A stretch of 64,000 nucleotides of DNA, taken from positions 106,343 through 170,342 of the forward strand of contig JAJDXE010000004.1 of the NCBI GenBank assembly GCA_022825265.1, written 5' to 3'. This DNA is from Dehalococcoidia bacterium. Lineage in GTDB: Bacteria; Chloroflexota; Dehalococcoidia; Bin125. The notes beneath the pieces were generated by a model. The model ran no database searches. It worked only from the letters and a program-made list of their open reading frames with translations, and was not told the DNA's origin. Numbering within the stretch: position 1 is the stretch's first letter; each line of letters begins with the position of its first letter. This document shows, in pieces, positions 26,243 to 35,307 of this stretch. The translations under genes and the position numbers were made by a program.

Positions 26243-26261
26243 GCGGTGAGCCGTTCACCGC
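26243..26261 (+). terminator. weak hairpin after rpsN
   Basis: GCGGTGA and TCACCGC form a 7-bp stem with a 5-nt loop 8 nt after the rpsN stop; no U-tract follows. Confidence 0.4.
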
Positions 26262-26266
26262 ATAAC

Positions 26267-26295
26267 TTGCAATAAATGTAACTTTGTTGGATAAT
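26267..26295 (+). promoter_or_regulatory. promoter of the iron transporter genes
   Basis: TTGCAA (26267-26272), a 17-nt spacer and GATAAT (26290-26295), in an AT-rich island. A strong AGGAGGT at 26311 lies well before the ATG at 26358. Confidence 0.7.
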
Positions 26296-26357
26296 CGGTC
26301 CGACCGAAACAGGAGGTCGCAACAATCGTGTGACCATCGGTCCAGAGGCTGCCGCCC

Positions 26358-27416
26358 ATGCCCAGACTCTTCCCCCGCTGCTCTCCACTGCGATCCGTCC
26401 AGACACTCATCCTCGTTCTAATCCTCGCCGCCGGCGTAGGTGCCGCACTGAGTGCCTGCAGCGACGATGTTTCCGAGTCCCCGCAGGCCGAAGCAGGTCA
26501 ACTCACCATCTACTCAGGACGCGGCGAATCGCTGGTCGGACCACTGATTGAGCGATTCGAAGCGGCATCCGGGATCAGCGTCCGCATTCGCTACGCCGGA
26601 ACAGCAGAACTCGCCACGGCGATCCTCGAGGAAGGCGACCGCTCACCCGCCGATATCTACTACGCGCAGGACGCCGGCGCACTCGCCGCTCTGGCCGATG
26701 CCAACGCGCTCAAGCAGCTACCAGACGACATCATCGCCGCCGTGCCGGAGTCATTCGCCGACGCCGACAGTCACTGGGTGGCCACGTCAGGCCGAGCGCG
26801 AGTCCTGATCTACTCTCCCGACCGCGTCGACAACCCTCCCAACAGCGTCTTTGATCTGGTCAATGAAGAATGGCGCGGACGCGTCGGTTGGGCGCCGACC
26901 AACGGCAGCTTCCAGGCGTTCGTTACCGCCATGCGTCAGATCCACGGCGACGCAGAGACCGAAGCGTGGCTGCGCGGCATGCTCGCCAACGACGTTCGCG
27001 AGTACTCCGGAAACTCACCCCAGGTCCAGGCCATCGGAGATGGAGAAATCGACATCGGCCTCGTCAACCATTACTACCTCTTCCGCTTCACCGCCGAGGA
27101 TCCCGACTTTCCCGCCGCCAACCACTTCACCGACGCCGGGGCCGCCGGAGCACTGATCAACATCGCCGGCGTAGCCCTTCCGACCGCTTCGGAAAACGAC
27201 GAAAACGCGCTCGCCTTCATCCGGTTCCTCCTCAGCCAGGAAGCGCAGACCTACTTCCGCGACGAGACCAGCGAGTACCCGGTCGCGGCAGGAGTTGAGG
27301 CCCGAACTGAACTCATCCCCCTGGCCGACCTCGACCCACCGTCCCTCGCCCTCACCTCCCTGGCCGACCTGGAAGGCACGCTCGAACTGCTTCGCGAGGT
27401 CTCTGCGCTTCCCTGA
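26358..27416 (+). CDS. Fe(III) ABC transporter substrate-binding lipoprotein
   Basis: 352 aa. The signal ends in lipobox LSAC. The mature part starts QLTIYSGRGESLVGPLIERFEAASG, a hallmark of the FbpA/AfuA ferric-binding family. GLVNHYYLFRF contains the adjacent Tyr pair that binds Fe(III). It delivers iron to the two-domain permease and ATPase encoded next. AGAGG lies about 10 nt before the ATG. Confidence 0.88.
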   Translation: MPRLFPRCSPLRSVQTLILVLILAAGVGAALSACSDDVSESPQAEAGQLTIYSGRGESLVGPLIERFEAASGISVRIRYAGTAELATAILEEGDRSPADIYYAQDAGALAALADANALKQLPDDIIAAVPESFADADSHWVATSGRARVLIYSPDRVDNPPNSVFDLVNEEWRGRVGWAPTNGSFQAFVTAMRQIHGDAETEAWLRGMLANDVREYSGNSPQVQAIGDGEIDIGLVNHYYLFRFTAEDPDFPAANHFTDAGAAGALINIAGVALPTASENDENALAFIRFLLSQEAQTYFRDETSEYPVAAGVEARTELIPLADLDPPSLALTSLADLEGTLELLREVSALP

Positions 27417-27462
27417 CACTCGAGCCCTCACGTCAGTGCCAGTGCGGCCGATCAGACTGAAC

Positions 27463-27508
27463 CTGGAGATTCTCATGTTTCATGCAGAAAATCTCCGATA
27501 ATCTCCAG
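27463..27508 (+). promoter_or_regulatory. inverted repeat upstream of the iron permease gene
   Basis: CTGGAGATT (27463-27471) and AATCTCCAG (27500-27508) are perfect 9-bp inverted repeats, 28 nt apart and ending 2 nt before the ATG. An internal AAATCTCC offers an alternative partner. It could be an operator or a translational switch. Confidence 0.5.
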
Positions 27509-27510
27509 CC

Positions 27511-29118
27511 ATGAGCATCCTGGGTGGAACCCTCGACTACCCCTCGCGATTCCGCATCAACATCCCGACCATTTGGATTCTCGCGTTGGCCGCCGCCGCC
27601 GCCGCCTGCGTGCCACTCGTCTACCTCATCGTCCGAGCCGCAGACGCCGACGCCGACACCTGGTCCAAGGTCCTCACCGAAGGCACCCTGCGGCTCTTGC
27701 TCAACACCGCTGCGCTCACGCTCGCCGTCACCGCGACCTCCGCCCTGCTCGCCCTACCGATCGCCTATCTCACCGAACGAACCGACCTCCCACTCGCCGG
27801 ATTCTGGCGCTCGGCCACGATCGTCCCGCTCGCCATCCCCTCCTACGTCGGAGCGTTCGCCTTCATCATCGCGCTCGGACCAAACGGATCGCTGCAGGAT
27901 CTCCTCGCCCCGCTCGGAGTCACGAGCGTCCCCGAGATTTACGGCTTCTTCGGGGCCTGGCTCACACTCACCCTCTTCACATTCCCCTATCTCCTGATCG
28001 TTGTCCGAGCCGGCCTGCGCGACCTCGATCCGGCCATCGAGGAATCCGCCCGTTCACTCGGACAATCCGCTTGGGGAGCATTTTGGCGAGTCACCGTCCC
28101 CCAGTTGCGAGTCCCGTTGGCGACCGGCAGTCTGCTCGTCGCCCTCTATACAATCTCCGACTTCGGCGCCGTCTCCATGATGCGCTTCGACACCTTCACT
28201 CGCGCGATCTACGTCCGCATCGGCACCACCTTCGACCGCTCCAGCATCGCCGCGCTCTGCCTCATCCTCGTCGCCCTCGTCGCCGTCGTCCTCCTCGTCG
28301 ACTGGTCCCAACGCCGCAACGCCCGCTATCACCGGCTCGGCAGCGGTGCCGCCCGCATGCCCCGACTCGTCCAGCTCCGACGCTACCGCTGGCCGGCGAT
28401 GATCGGCCTCGCCGTCGTCCTCGCCATCGCCTTGCTGGTACCCGTCGCCGTCCTCTTCCACTGGCTCACGATCGGTCTGCAACTCGGAGAGACCTTCCCC
28501 GGAATCTGGAACGCCGCCCTCAAGTCGGTCTACGCCTCGGTCCTCGCTGGCGGAGTCACCGTAGCGGTCTCCATCCCGATCTCCATCGTCGTCGTCCGCC
28601 GTCCCGGATTCCTCTCACGCATCGTCGACCGAGCCTCCTACGTCGGCTATGCCCTACCCGGCGTCGTCGTTGCCTTCTCGCTCATCTTTTTCACCCTCAG
28701 AGTCACGCCGGCCATCTACCAGACCATCATCACACTGGTGATCGCCTACGCGATCCTCTTCTTACCCCAGGCCATCGCCGGCCTCCGCACATCGCTGGTC
28801 AGAGTCCAGCCGGGTCTTGAAGAAGCCTCGCGATCCCTCAGCCGCACCCCCTGGCAGACGTTCCTCAGCGTCACGCTGCCGCTGATCGCCCCAGGAGTCC
28901 TGGCTGGATTTGCCCTGGTCTTCCTGACCACGATGAAGGAACTGCCCGCCACCCTGTTGCTTGCACCCATCGAGTTTGACACGCTCGCAACAACGCTCTG
29001 GGGCCACACGGAAGAGGCGTTCTTCGCCCGCGCCGCCGCCGCGGCCCTACTCTTGCTTGGCTGCGCTGCGCTGCCGATGATCATCCTGTTCGGAAATGAC
29101 CGTGGCCTCCGAAACTGA
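27511..29118 (+). CDS. Fe(III) ABC transporter permease, two fused domains
   Basis: 535 aa, about 12 membrane helices in two homologous halves. Each half has an EAA loop (EESARSLGQSAWGAFWRVTVPQL and EEASRSLSRTPWQTFLSVTLPLI) for ATPase contact, as in FbpB/SfuB. It forms the whole channel alone. There is no clear Shine-Dalgarno; the start lies at the end of an inverted repeat. The 3' end overlaps the ATPase gene by 23 bp. Confidence 0.9.
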   Translation: MSILGGTLDYPSRFRINIPTIWILALAAAAAACVPLVYLIVRAADADADTWSKVLTEGTLRLLLNTAALTLAVTATSALLALPIAYLTERTDLPLAGFWRSATIVPLAIPSYVGAFAFIIALGPNGSLQDLLAPLGVTSVPEIYGFFGAWLTLTLFTFPYLLIVVRAGLRDLDPAIEESARSLGQSAWGAFWRVTVPQLRVPLATGSLLVALYTISDFGAVSMMRFDTFTRAIYVRIGTTFDRSSIAALCLILVALVAVVLLVDWSQRRNARYHRLGSGAARMPRLVQLRRYRWPAMIGLAVVLAIALLVPVAVLFHWLTIGLQLGETFPGIWNAALKSVYASVLAGGVTVAVSIPISIVVVRRPGFLSRIVDRASYVGYALPGVVVAFSLIFFTLRVTPAIYQTIITLVIAYAILFLPQAIAGLRTSLVRVQPGLEEASRSLSRTPWQTFLSVTLPLIAPGVLAGFALVFLTTMKELPATLLLAPIEFDTLATTLWGHTEEAFFARAAAAALLLLGCAALPMIILFGNDRGLRN

Positions 29119-30253
29119 CCAGCAGCTCACAAGTCCCGCCCTCGATGCAGACAACCTGTCCAAGTCGTTTGGCGACACCGTCGCGGTCCGCGACGCATCC
29201 TTCCATGTCGAGCAGGGAGAGATCCTCGCCCTGCTCGGACCCAGCGGCTGCGGCAAGTCGACCACGCTGAGGCTGATCGCCGGCTTCGAGCGACCCGATC
29301 AGGGCGTCGTCCGGATCAACGGAGATACCGCCGTCGACCCTACCGTCTGGCGACCGCCCGAGCGCCGCAGGATCGGCATGGTCCCCCAGGACTTCGCGCT
29401 GTTCCCGCATCTCAGCGTCGCCGAGAACATCGCCTTCGGCCTGAAAGATGGTCACCACGCTTGGTGGACGAGGGCGGTTCGGCGTCTGCGCCACGTTCCG
29501 ACACCCGCCCGCGTGGATGAGTTACTGGATCTCGTCGACCTGCACGGATTCGGCGATCGCTATCCGCACGAACTGTCAGGCGGAGAGGCGCAACGGGTCG
29601 CTCTTGCCCGAGCGTTGGCGCCCGATCCCGCCGCCGTCCTCCTCGACGAGCCCTTCAGCAACCTCGACCAGAACCTGCGAGCCAGCCTCCGACTCGCGAT
29701 GCGCAACATCCTCAAAGCGGCCAACACCGCCGCAATCTTCGTCACCCACGATCGCGAGGAAGCGCTCTCCCTCGCCGACCGAGTCGCGGTCATGCACCAC
29801 GGCCGAATTGAACAGATCGGTGCCCCCGACGATATCTACTACCGGCCCGAGACGCGCTTTATCGGTACCTTCGTCGGCGACGCCAACATCCTCCCAGGGG
29901 AGCGCGTTCGTGGCGGCGCGCAGACCGAGCTTGGCTTCGTCGTCCTTGCCAACCCTGATTCCGAGGCCACCGATGAAGCAATAGACGTGCTCCTTCGTCC
30001 GGAGCAGCTGGCCTTGAAGCCGTGTCAGGACGACGGGCCCGACTGTGCAAATGTGATCAGCAGCGAGTACTACGGGCATGACCAGGTTGTCCGAGTGCGA
30101 CTTCGCTCCGGAGTCAACGTTGAAGCAAGGCTGCGCACAGAAGTCGTCTGGCGCCCGGATGATCCGGTCGATGTGATCGTCCTCGACGACGGCATCGCCT
30201 TCACCGCCGATCCACTCTCCCCCCGCAACGCGGGGGGAGATGTCACGGAGTGA
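29096..30253 (+). CDS. Fe(III) ABC transporter ATP-binding protein, C-terminus from a repeat
   Basis: 385 aa. Walker A GPSGCGKST, Q-loop VPQDFALFPHL, signature LSGGEAQRV, Walker B VLLDEPFSNLD and switch VTHDREE. The C-terminal TOBE domain includes VLLRPEQLALKP. It powers ferric iron import (FbpC group). The last 13 codons (LSPRNAGGDVTE and stop) are encoded by the two-hairpin repeat copy 5, so the native C-terminus has been replaced or extended by the repeat. Confidence 0.9.
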   Translation: MTVASETDQQLTSPALDADNLSKSFGDTVAVRDASFHVEQGEILALLGPSGCGKSTTLRLIAGFERPDQGVVRINGDTAVDPTVWRPPERRRIGMVPQDFALFPHLSVAENIAFGLKDGHHAWWTRAVRRLRHVPTPARVDELLDLVDLHGFGDRYPHELSGGEAQRVALARALAPDPAAVLLDEPFSNLDQNLRASLRLAMRNILKAANTAAIFVTHDREEALSLADRVAVMHHGRIEQIGAPDDIYYRPETRFIGTFVGDANILPGERVRGGAQTELGFVVLANPDSEATDEAIDVLLRPEQLALKPCQDDGPDCANVISSEYYGHDQVVRVRLRSGVNVEARLRTEVVWRPDDPVDVIVLDDGIAFTADPLSPRNAGGDVTE

Positions 30254-30263
30254 CAGAGGGGGG
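30215..30263 (+). repeat. two-hairpin GC-rich dispersed repeat, copy 5
   Basis: Arms CTCTCCCCCCG and CGGGGGGAGA around CAACG, then GTCAC/GTGAC, tail AGAGGGGGG. It overlaps the 3' end of the iron ATPase gene and provides its TGA stop. Confidence 0.9.
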
Positions 30264-30339
30264 CACGCTCCGGTGCTGCCCCGCCCGCCCTCTACCATGC
30301 CCACACAGCGTGCTCTGCCCCCCGTTGGAGGAACCTCCC

Positions 30340-31317
30340 ATGCGCGTCGCCCTGATGGTCGAAGGACAGAACGGACTCACCTGGGAGCGTTGGCGGCACA
30401 TCCTCCGACTCGCCGAGCGGCTCAACTTCCCCTCCCTCTTCCGCAGCGACCACTACTTCACCGGCCCCGTCGACAGCAGCCAGCAGGACAGCCTCGAGTG
30501 CTTCCTCAGCTTCGTCATGGCCGCTGAGGAGACCTCCAACCTCCGTTTCGGCCCGATGGTCACACCGGTCACCTTCCGCCGACCAGTCGACGTCGGCCGC
30601 ATGGCCGCACAGATCGATCAGCTTTCCGGCGGTCGCTTCGTCATGGGACTCGGAGCCGGCTGGAACGAGCCTGAGCACAACGCCTACGGCCTCGACTTTC
30701 CCCCGACCCGCGAGCGCTTCGAGCGCCTCGAAGACGCCATCAACATGATGCAGGCGCTCTGGAGTCCCGGACAGTCCAGCTACCAGGGCCCGTACTACCA
30801 GCTCGACCAGGCCGACTGCCTCCCCATCCCCGACTCAGGACGTCCGCCGATCCTGATCGGCGGCGGCGGTGAGAAACGCACGATCCCAATGGCCGCAAAG
30901 TACGCCGTCGAGTGGAACTGCGTCTCACTCACGCCAGAAGCCTACGGCCACAAGCGAGATGTCATGGCCCGTGCCTGCGAAGCGTTCGACAGAAATCCGG
31001 ACGAAATCGAACACTCAATGATGATGTTCCATGCCGTCGGACCGCCAGAACTCGTCGAAGCCGGAGGCCGATTCGCACAGGGAATGTTCGGCCGCCCAGG
31101 CCAACCGCTCGACGAGTTCCTGACCGAATTCGGCTCCATGGGCCGACTCGTCGGCGGAGCCGATCAAACCGTCGACGCACTCGGCCGACTCGCCGAAGCG
31201 GGCGTCGCCGAGGTCCAATTCCAGCACTTCATGTTCGACCGAGACGACGTCCCCGAGTTCCTCGCCCGCGACGTCGCCCCGCAAGTCGCCGACATCCCCA
31301 TCGGCAGCCACACCTAG
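30340..31317 (+). CDS. LLM-class flavin/F420-dependent oxidoreductase
   Basis: 325 aa luciferase-like TIM barrel. MRVALMVEGQNGLTWERW start, SLFRSDHY, GPMVTPVTFRRPVDVGRMAAQIDQLSGGRFVMGLGAGWNEPEH and PPILIGGGGEKRT are typical of bacterial luciferase-like/F420-type enzymes. It uses FMNH2 or F420 to oxidise an unknown organic substrate. GGAGGAAC sits about 6 nt before the ATG; TACCAT at about 30294 may be the -10 box. First of a same-strand set (30.3-35.3 kb). Confidence 0.87.
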   Translation: MRVALMVEGQNGLTWERWRHILRLAERLNFPSLFRSDHYFTGPVDSSQQDSLECFLSFVMAAEETSNLRFGPMVTPVTFRRPVDVGRMAAQIDQLSGGRFVMGLGAGWNEPEHNAYGLDFPPTRERFERLEDAINMMQALWSPGQSSYQGPYYQLDQADCLPIPDSGRPPILIGGGGEKRTIPMAAKYAVEWNCVSLTPEAYGHKRDVMARACEAFDRNPDEIEHSMMMFHAVGPPELVEAGGRFAQGMFGRPGQPLDEFLTEFGSMGRLVGGADQTVDALGRLAEAGVAEVQFQHFMFDRDDVPEFLARDVAPQVADIPIGSHT

Positions 31318-31328
31318 AGAGGCGCCAC

Positions 31329-32333
31329 ATGAAAATCAGCGACAACGTCCGCATGGTCCCCGTCCCCGAGGACCAGCCGATGCGCCCCACCTCGACCAAC
31401 ATCTACATCATCGGTCAGCGCGGCGGTCAAACCTTGACCATCGACTCCGGCGAAGCGATCGACAAGTTCCGCTGGATGCTGCGCGGCTACCTCGCCGCCA
31501 TCGACCACTCCGAGATCGGCGTCGCCGCCATTACCCATCACCACTTCGACCACTCCGGCAACCTCAAGCACGTGCGCGAGCATTTGAAGGCGGAGATTGC
31601 GGTACCCGAGAACGGCGTCAAGCTGCTCAAGCGTCAGCTGCCCAAGGACAACGTGGGCGTCAAGACCTACGCCGACGGCGACACGATCGACCTCGACGGC
31701 GGCATCCGAGTCCAGGTCATGACCAGCCCCGGACACTCCGTCGACTCCCTCTGCTACTACATCGAGGAGGAAGGCATCCTCTTCACCGGCGACACGATCC
31801 TGGGCAACACGACCTCGGTCGTCGGCGACGTCAACTCCTACATGGCCTCCCTCCGACGCCTCCTCGAACTGCCCAACATCAAGGTGCTCTGCCCCGGCCA
31901 CGGCCCGCTGATCACCGACACCGAAGACGCCAAAGCCCGCGACCGCCTCGAGATGTACGTCGCCCACCGACAGATGCGAGAGGACCAGATCCTCGAACAG
32001 CTCCAGGACGGCGAGCCCAGGACCTCCTGGCAGATCATGGAGACCATCTACGGAGACTCAATCGACAAGCGCCTCCGCCGAGCCGCCGACGGAAACGTCC
32101 AGGCCCACCTCAAGAGCCTCCAAAAGTCCGGAGTGGTCAGAGCCTCACGAGGCCAGAAGAAGAAGCCCAACCCAGCAACAGTCGCCAGGAACAAGGCCAA
32201 AGAGAGCGCCAACCGCAAAATCATCCAGCAGGGCAAGCGCCTCGACAAAGCCCAGCGAGCCAAAATCCTCGCCCAACAAGAAAACCCACCCACCGACCTC
32301 TGGAAAAAGCCCCCCACCTACCAACTCCGCTAA
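31329..32333 (+). CDS. MBL-fold metallohydrolase with winged-helix tail (LACTB2-like)
   Basis: 334 aa. ITHHHFDHSGN gives the HxHxDH motif (H70, H72, D74, H75), with SPGHSVDSLCYYI, FTGDTIL and CPGHGPLI as the remaining metal ligands. Residues 215-280 form a winged helix (LLACTB2 type), followed by a very Lys/Arg-rich tail. This fold is found in hydrolases and in small endoribonucleases; the basic tail would fit nucleic acid contact, but that is inference. It is 11 bp from the upstream LLM gene, so co-transcribed. Confidence 0.82.
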   Translation: MKISDNVRMVPVPEDQPMRPTSTNIYIIGQRGGQTLTIDSGEAIDKFRWMLRGYLAAIDHSEIGVAAITHHHFDHSGNLKHVREHLKAEIAVPENGVKLLKRQLPKDNVGVKTYADGDTIDLDGGIRVQVMTSPGHSVDSLCYYIEEEGILFTGDTILGNTTSVVGDVNSYMASLRRLLELPNIKVLCPGHGPLITDTEDAKARDRLEMYVAHRQMREDQILEQLQDGEPRTSWQIMETIYGDSIDKRLRRAADGNVQAHLKSLQKSGVVRASRGQKKKPNPATVARNKAKESANRKIIQQGKRLDKAQRAKILAQQENPPTDLWKKPPTYQLR

Positions 32334-32351
32334 GCCGCAAAGGAGCACACC

Positions 32352-33440
32352 ATGCACTACGGAATCGGAATCCCAAGCTGGATCAACGCCTACCAGGAAG
32401 TCCAACGCGCCGAGGCCGCCGGATTCACCCACGCCTGGTTCTACGACTCCCAGCTCATCTACTCCGATGTCTACGCGGCGATGGCGTTGGCCGCGCACCA
32501 CACCTCCACGATTAAGCTGGGCACGCTGGTCGCCATCCCCTCCAACCGGATCGCGCCGGTGACCGCTTCCGCCGTCGCCTCGCTCAACAAGCTCGCGCCC
32601 GGACGCATCATCCTCGGCATCGGCACCGGCTACACCGGTCGTAACACGATGGGTCTGCCCGCCTACCCGATTGCCCGCTACCGCGAGTACGCGCAGCAGG
32701 TCCGGGGACTGCTCAACGGCGAGGACGTCCTCTACACGGACGACGTCACCGGCCAGGAGCGCTGGATCCGTCTGATTCACGGTCAGCATTCCGAGTTCCT
32801 CAACCTCGACGACTTCATCCCGATCTACGTCGCCGCCAACGGCCCCCGCGCGTTGGAGGTCGTCGGACAGACAGGCGACGGTTGGGTCACCACCGGCATG
32901 GGACTCAACGCGCAGCAGGCCTTCCCCGCCATCGCCGCCGCCGCCGAAGCCGCCGGACGCTCGATCGACAAGCCCTACACCGTCGGCCTCACCTCAGGAC
33001 TGGTCCTCAACGACGGCGAGACCTTCGAATCGGAGCGCGTAACCAGGATCCTCGGCCCCGGCATGGTCCCCGGCGTTCACGCCATGTGGGAGGCCGCCTA
33101 CGGCCCCGGAGCCAACCTCGGCATGGACAACCCCGACCTCGCCGGCGAGTACCACAACTACATCCGCGAGTACTCCGCCGCCAAAGGCACGCCCGACGAC
33201 CGCCTCTACCTCGACGTCCACGAAGGCCACATGGTCTATCTCAAGCCCGGCGAAGAACGCTTCATCTTCCCCCAGGTCCTCGAACGCAGTCTGGTCGGCA
33301 CCGGACCGCAAATCATCGAGAAGCTCGAACACCTCGAATCCATCGGAGTCGACAACATCGCCCTCACCGCCAACGACCCCAACGGCGCACGAGAGATCAT
33401 CGACGACTTCTCAAGAGAAGTCATCCAAAAGCGTGGCTAA
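32352..33440 (+). CDS. LLM-class oxidoreductase (MER/F420 type), paralogue A
   Basis: 362 aa. FTHAWFYDSQLIYSDVYAAMALAA, TIKLGTLVAIPSNRIAPVTASAVASLNKLAPGR and GTGYTGRNTMG mark the luciferase-like family close to F420-dependent methylene-H4MPT reductase-like enzymes. It is close in length (362 aa) and sequence to the gene at 34219. Its function is unassigned: a monooxygenase or reductase for a hydrophobic substrate. AAAGGAG lies before the ATG. Confidence 0.87.
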   Translation: MHYGIGIPSWINAYQEVQRAEAAGFTHAWFYDSQLIYSDVYAAMALAAHHTSTIKLGTLVAIPSNRIAPVTASAVASLNKLAPGRIILGIGTGYTGRNTMGLPAYPIARYREYAQQVRGLLNGEDVLYTDDVTGQERWIRLIHGQHSEFLNLDDFIPIYVAANGPRALEVVGQTGDGWVTTGMGLNAQQAFPAIAAAAEAAGRSIDKPYTVGLTSGLVLNDGETFESERVTRILGPGMVPGVHAMWEAAYGPGANLGMDNPDLAGEYHNYIREYSAAKGTPDDRLYLDVHEGHMVYLKPGEERFIFPQVLERSLVGTGPQIIEKLEHLESIGVDNIALTANDPNGAREIIDDFSREVIQKRG

Positions 33441-33475
33441 CTGACTGCTGCCAACGCAGCCGCGGGCAGGACGCC

Positions 33476-33670
33476 ATGACAGAGCTGTTGGCCTGGGCCA
33501 TCACCCAGACGATCCTCACGCCGTTCCTCTGGAAGTGGCTCCGCGATTGGCAGCACGCCGAAGATCCTCGAATGAGGCCAACTCCCTTGTTGCTCGGCTT
33601 GGCGAAAACGTTCGTGATCGGCACACTGATCTTCGAGTGGGTCGGAATCGCCCTTGAGTTGGCTTGGTAA
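33476..33670 (+). CDS. small hypothetical membrane protein
   Basis: 64 aa. ATG 33476 has GCAGGA upstream. Two hydrophobic segments (LLAWAITQTILTPFLWKWL and LLGLAKTFVIGTLIFEWVG) with a short charged loop (RDWQHAEDPRMR) between. I know no family for it. It follows the LLM gene by 35 bp. Confidence 0.6.
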   Translation: MTELLAWAITQTILTPFLWKWLRDWQHAEDPRMRPTPLLLGLAKTFVIGTLIFEWVGIALELAW

Positions 33671-34218
33671 CAGCTACTGAGAATCCCCGATCGCCCCTGT
33701 TGACTCCTCACTGTCCAACACAGTACGTTCATGCTATGTATGGCCAATCAGAAAATGAGTCCCGTCGTGCCACCACCAGCGCCGTTCCAGGATCTATCTC
33801 TGCCCCACCCGGACGGCCTCTCGCGCCTGCCCACCCATCAAACCCGCGCCAAACCGAAAAAACCTGCCAAAATTGTCACTTGTTGTATCCCCCCGATCAC
33901 GCGATCCCCAGCAAAACAAAGGGATCCGCAAAACTTCGCCGCCAGAAAAAATTCTCGGCGAATCGCAATCCACTCGACCGAATCCGAACGGATCCGAACA
34001 AACCTGAACGCCCCAGCGTTCAATCAGGCTGAACGAGGCTGGACCAGGCTGAACGATCCTGAACGATCCTGAACACACGATCTCCAGTAAAACACTGGAC
34101 CTCGTCCCCGTTCAGCCCCGAAAGAGTGTTTCTGACCTGAACACTGAACAGCGACACTCAAGCTCCAAAATTTCCGCTAGCCGAACAGGTAGCCTGAGCG
34201 CACCTGAGGAGGCGACCC
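33671..34218. other. long intergenic region with 10-bp-periodic array
   Basis: The only gap above 300 bp. The left part (33671-33970) shows no gene I can support. The right part holds a GAAC decamer array (33981-34074), then a small hairpin CCAGT/ACTGG (34084-34098) and the promoter of the next LLM gene (TAGCCT at about 34191-34196). Confidence 0.7.
33981..34074 (+). repeat. 10-bp-periodic GAAC repeat array
   Basis: GAAC occurs at 33986, 33996 and 34006, then at 34031, (GGAC at 34041), 34051, 34061 and 34071: exactly 10 bp apart within each block. Consensus unit ATCCTGAACG. An inverted GTTC lies at 34018 between the blocks, and further copies (GTTCAG 34110, GAAC 34139 and 34146) follow. Confidence 0.85.
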
Positions 34219-35307
34219 ATGGACTACGGACTGCTCGTTCCCACCTACATCGACATGTGGAAAGAAGTCGTCCGCGCCGAGGAGGCCGGCTTCACCCACG
34301 CCTGGTTCCCCGACTCACAGTTGATCTGGTCAGACTGCTACGCCGCCATGGCCCTGGCCGCCGAGCGCACCTCAACGATCAAGCTGGGCACGCTGGTCTC
34401 GATTCCTTCCAACCGAATTGCGCCGGTCACGGCGTCGGCCATCGCCACGATCAACAAGCTCGCCCCGGGTCGCACCATCCTCGCCCTCGGCACCGGCTAC
34501 ACCGGACGCAACACGATGGGCCTGCCCTCGTATCCGGTGAGGAAGTTCCGCGAGTACGCGCAGCAGGTCCGCGACCTGCTCGACGGCAAGGACATCCTCC
34601 ACGCCGACGACGTCACCGGCCGCGAGACCTGGATACGACTGATTCACCCGGACCACCCTGATTTCTACAACATCAAGGATCACATCCCGATCTACCTCGC
34701 CGCCAACGGCCCCAGGGCGACCGCCGTCGTCGGTGAGGTTGGCGACGGATTCGTCACCTCCGGCACCGGACCCTGGCTCGACTCCGCGTTCCCGATCATC
34801 GAGGACGCGGCACGTTCGGCCGGCCGTTCGACCGAGAAGCCGTACACGGTCGGTCTGGTCGGCGCCTGTGTGCTTGAGGAGGGCGAGGACATCATGTCCG
34901 AGCGTGTCGTCCACCGCGCCGGAGCGGTCGCCGCCGTCTACAACCACACCCTCTGGGAGTCCGAGTACGGCGGTTGGGGCGGCAACCTCAAGGGCGCCAA
35001 TCCCGACGCCGCAGCCGAATACAACCAGTACATCACCCAGTATGCCGAAGAACGCGGACGACCGCTCGATCGCCTCTACCTCGATGTCCACGAGGGCCAC
35101 TACAGCTACCTCAAAGACGGCGAGGCCCGGTTCGTCACCCGCGACCGCCTGGACGACATGATCATCGGAACGCCCGACCAGATCATCGAAAAGTCCGAGC
35201 AGGCCCAGGCGAGCGGAGTCGACCACCTCGCCATGACCGCGCTGGATCCGGCAGCCGCCAACGACCTGATCGACGAAATGGCCCCAATCATCGCGAGAAG
35301 CACATGA
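34219..35307 (+). CDS. LLM-class oxidoreductase (MER/F420 type), paralogue B
   Basis: 362 aa, clearly duplicated from the gene at 32352: the blocks FTHAWFPDSQLIWSD, TIKLGTLVSIPSNRIAPVTASA and GTGYTGRNTMGLPSYP are nearly the same. GAGGAGG lies before the ATG. It is preceded by the repeat array and its own -10 box, so it may be controlled separately from paralogue A. Its stop codon is the first base group of repeat copy 6. Confidence 0.87.
   Translation: MDYGLLVPTYIDMWKEVVRAEEAGFTHAWFPDSQLIWSDCYAAMALAAERTSTIKLGTLVSIPSNRIAPVTASAIATINKLAPGRTILALGTGYTGRNTMGLPSYPVRKFREYAQQVRDLLDGKDILHADDVTGRETWIRLIHPDHPDFYNIKDHIPIYLAANGPRATAVVGEVGDGFVTSGTGPWLDSAFPIIEDAARSAGRSTEKPYTVGLVGACVLEEGEDIMSERVVHRAGAVAAVYNHTLWESEYGGWGGNLKGANPDAAAEYNQYITQYAEERGRPLDRLYLDVHEGHYSYLKDGEARFVTRDRLDDMIIGTPDQIIEKSEQAQASGVDHLAMTALDPAAANDLIDEMAPIIARST

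Noticed and set aside
30912..31328. N-terminal extension of the MBL/winged-helix gene
   Set aside because: Overlaps the preceding LLM gene in another frame and is Arg/Pro-rich; homology begins at 31329.
33731..34072. Open frames of 113-122 codons across the GAAC array region
   Set aside because: Composition follows the DNA repeats, there is no good start signal and no recognisable protein pattern; treated as intergenic.
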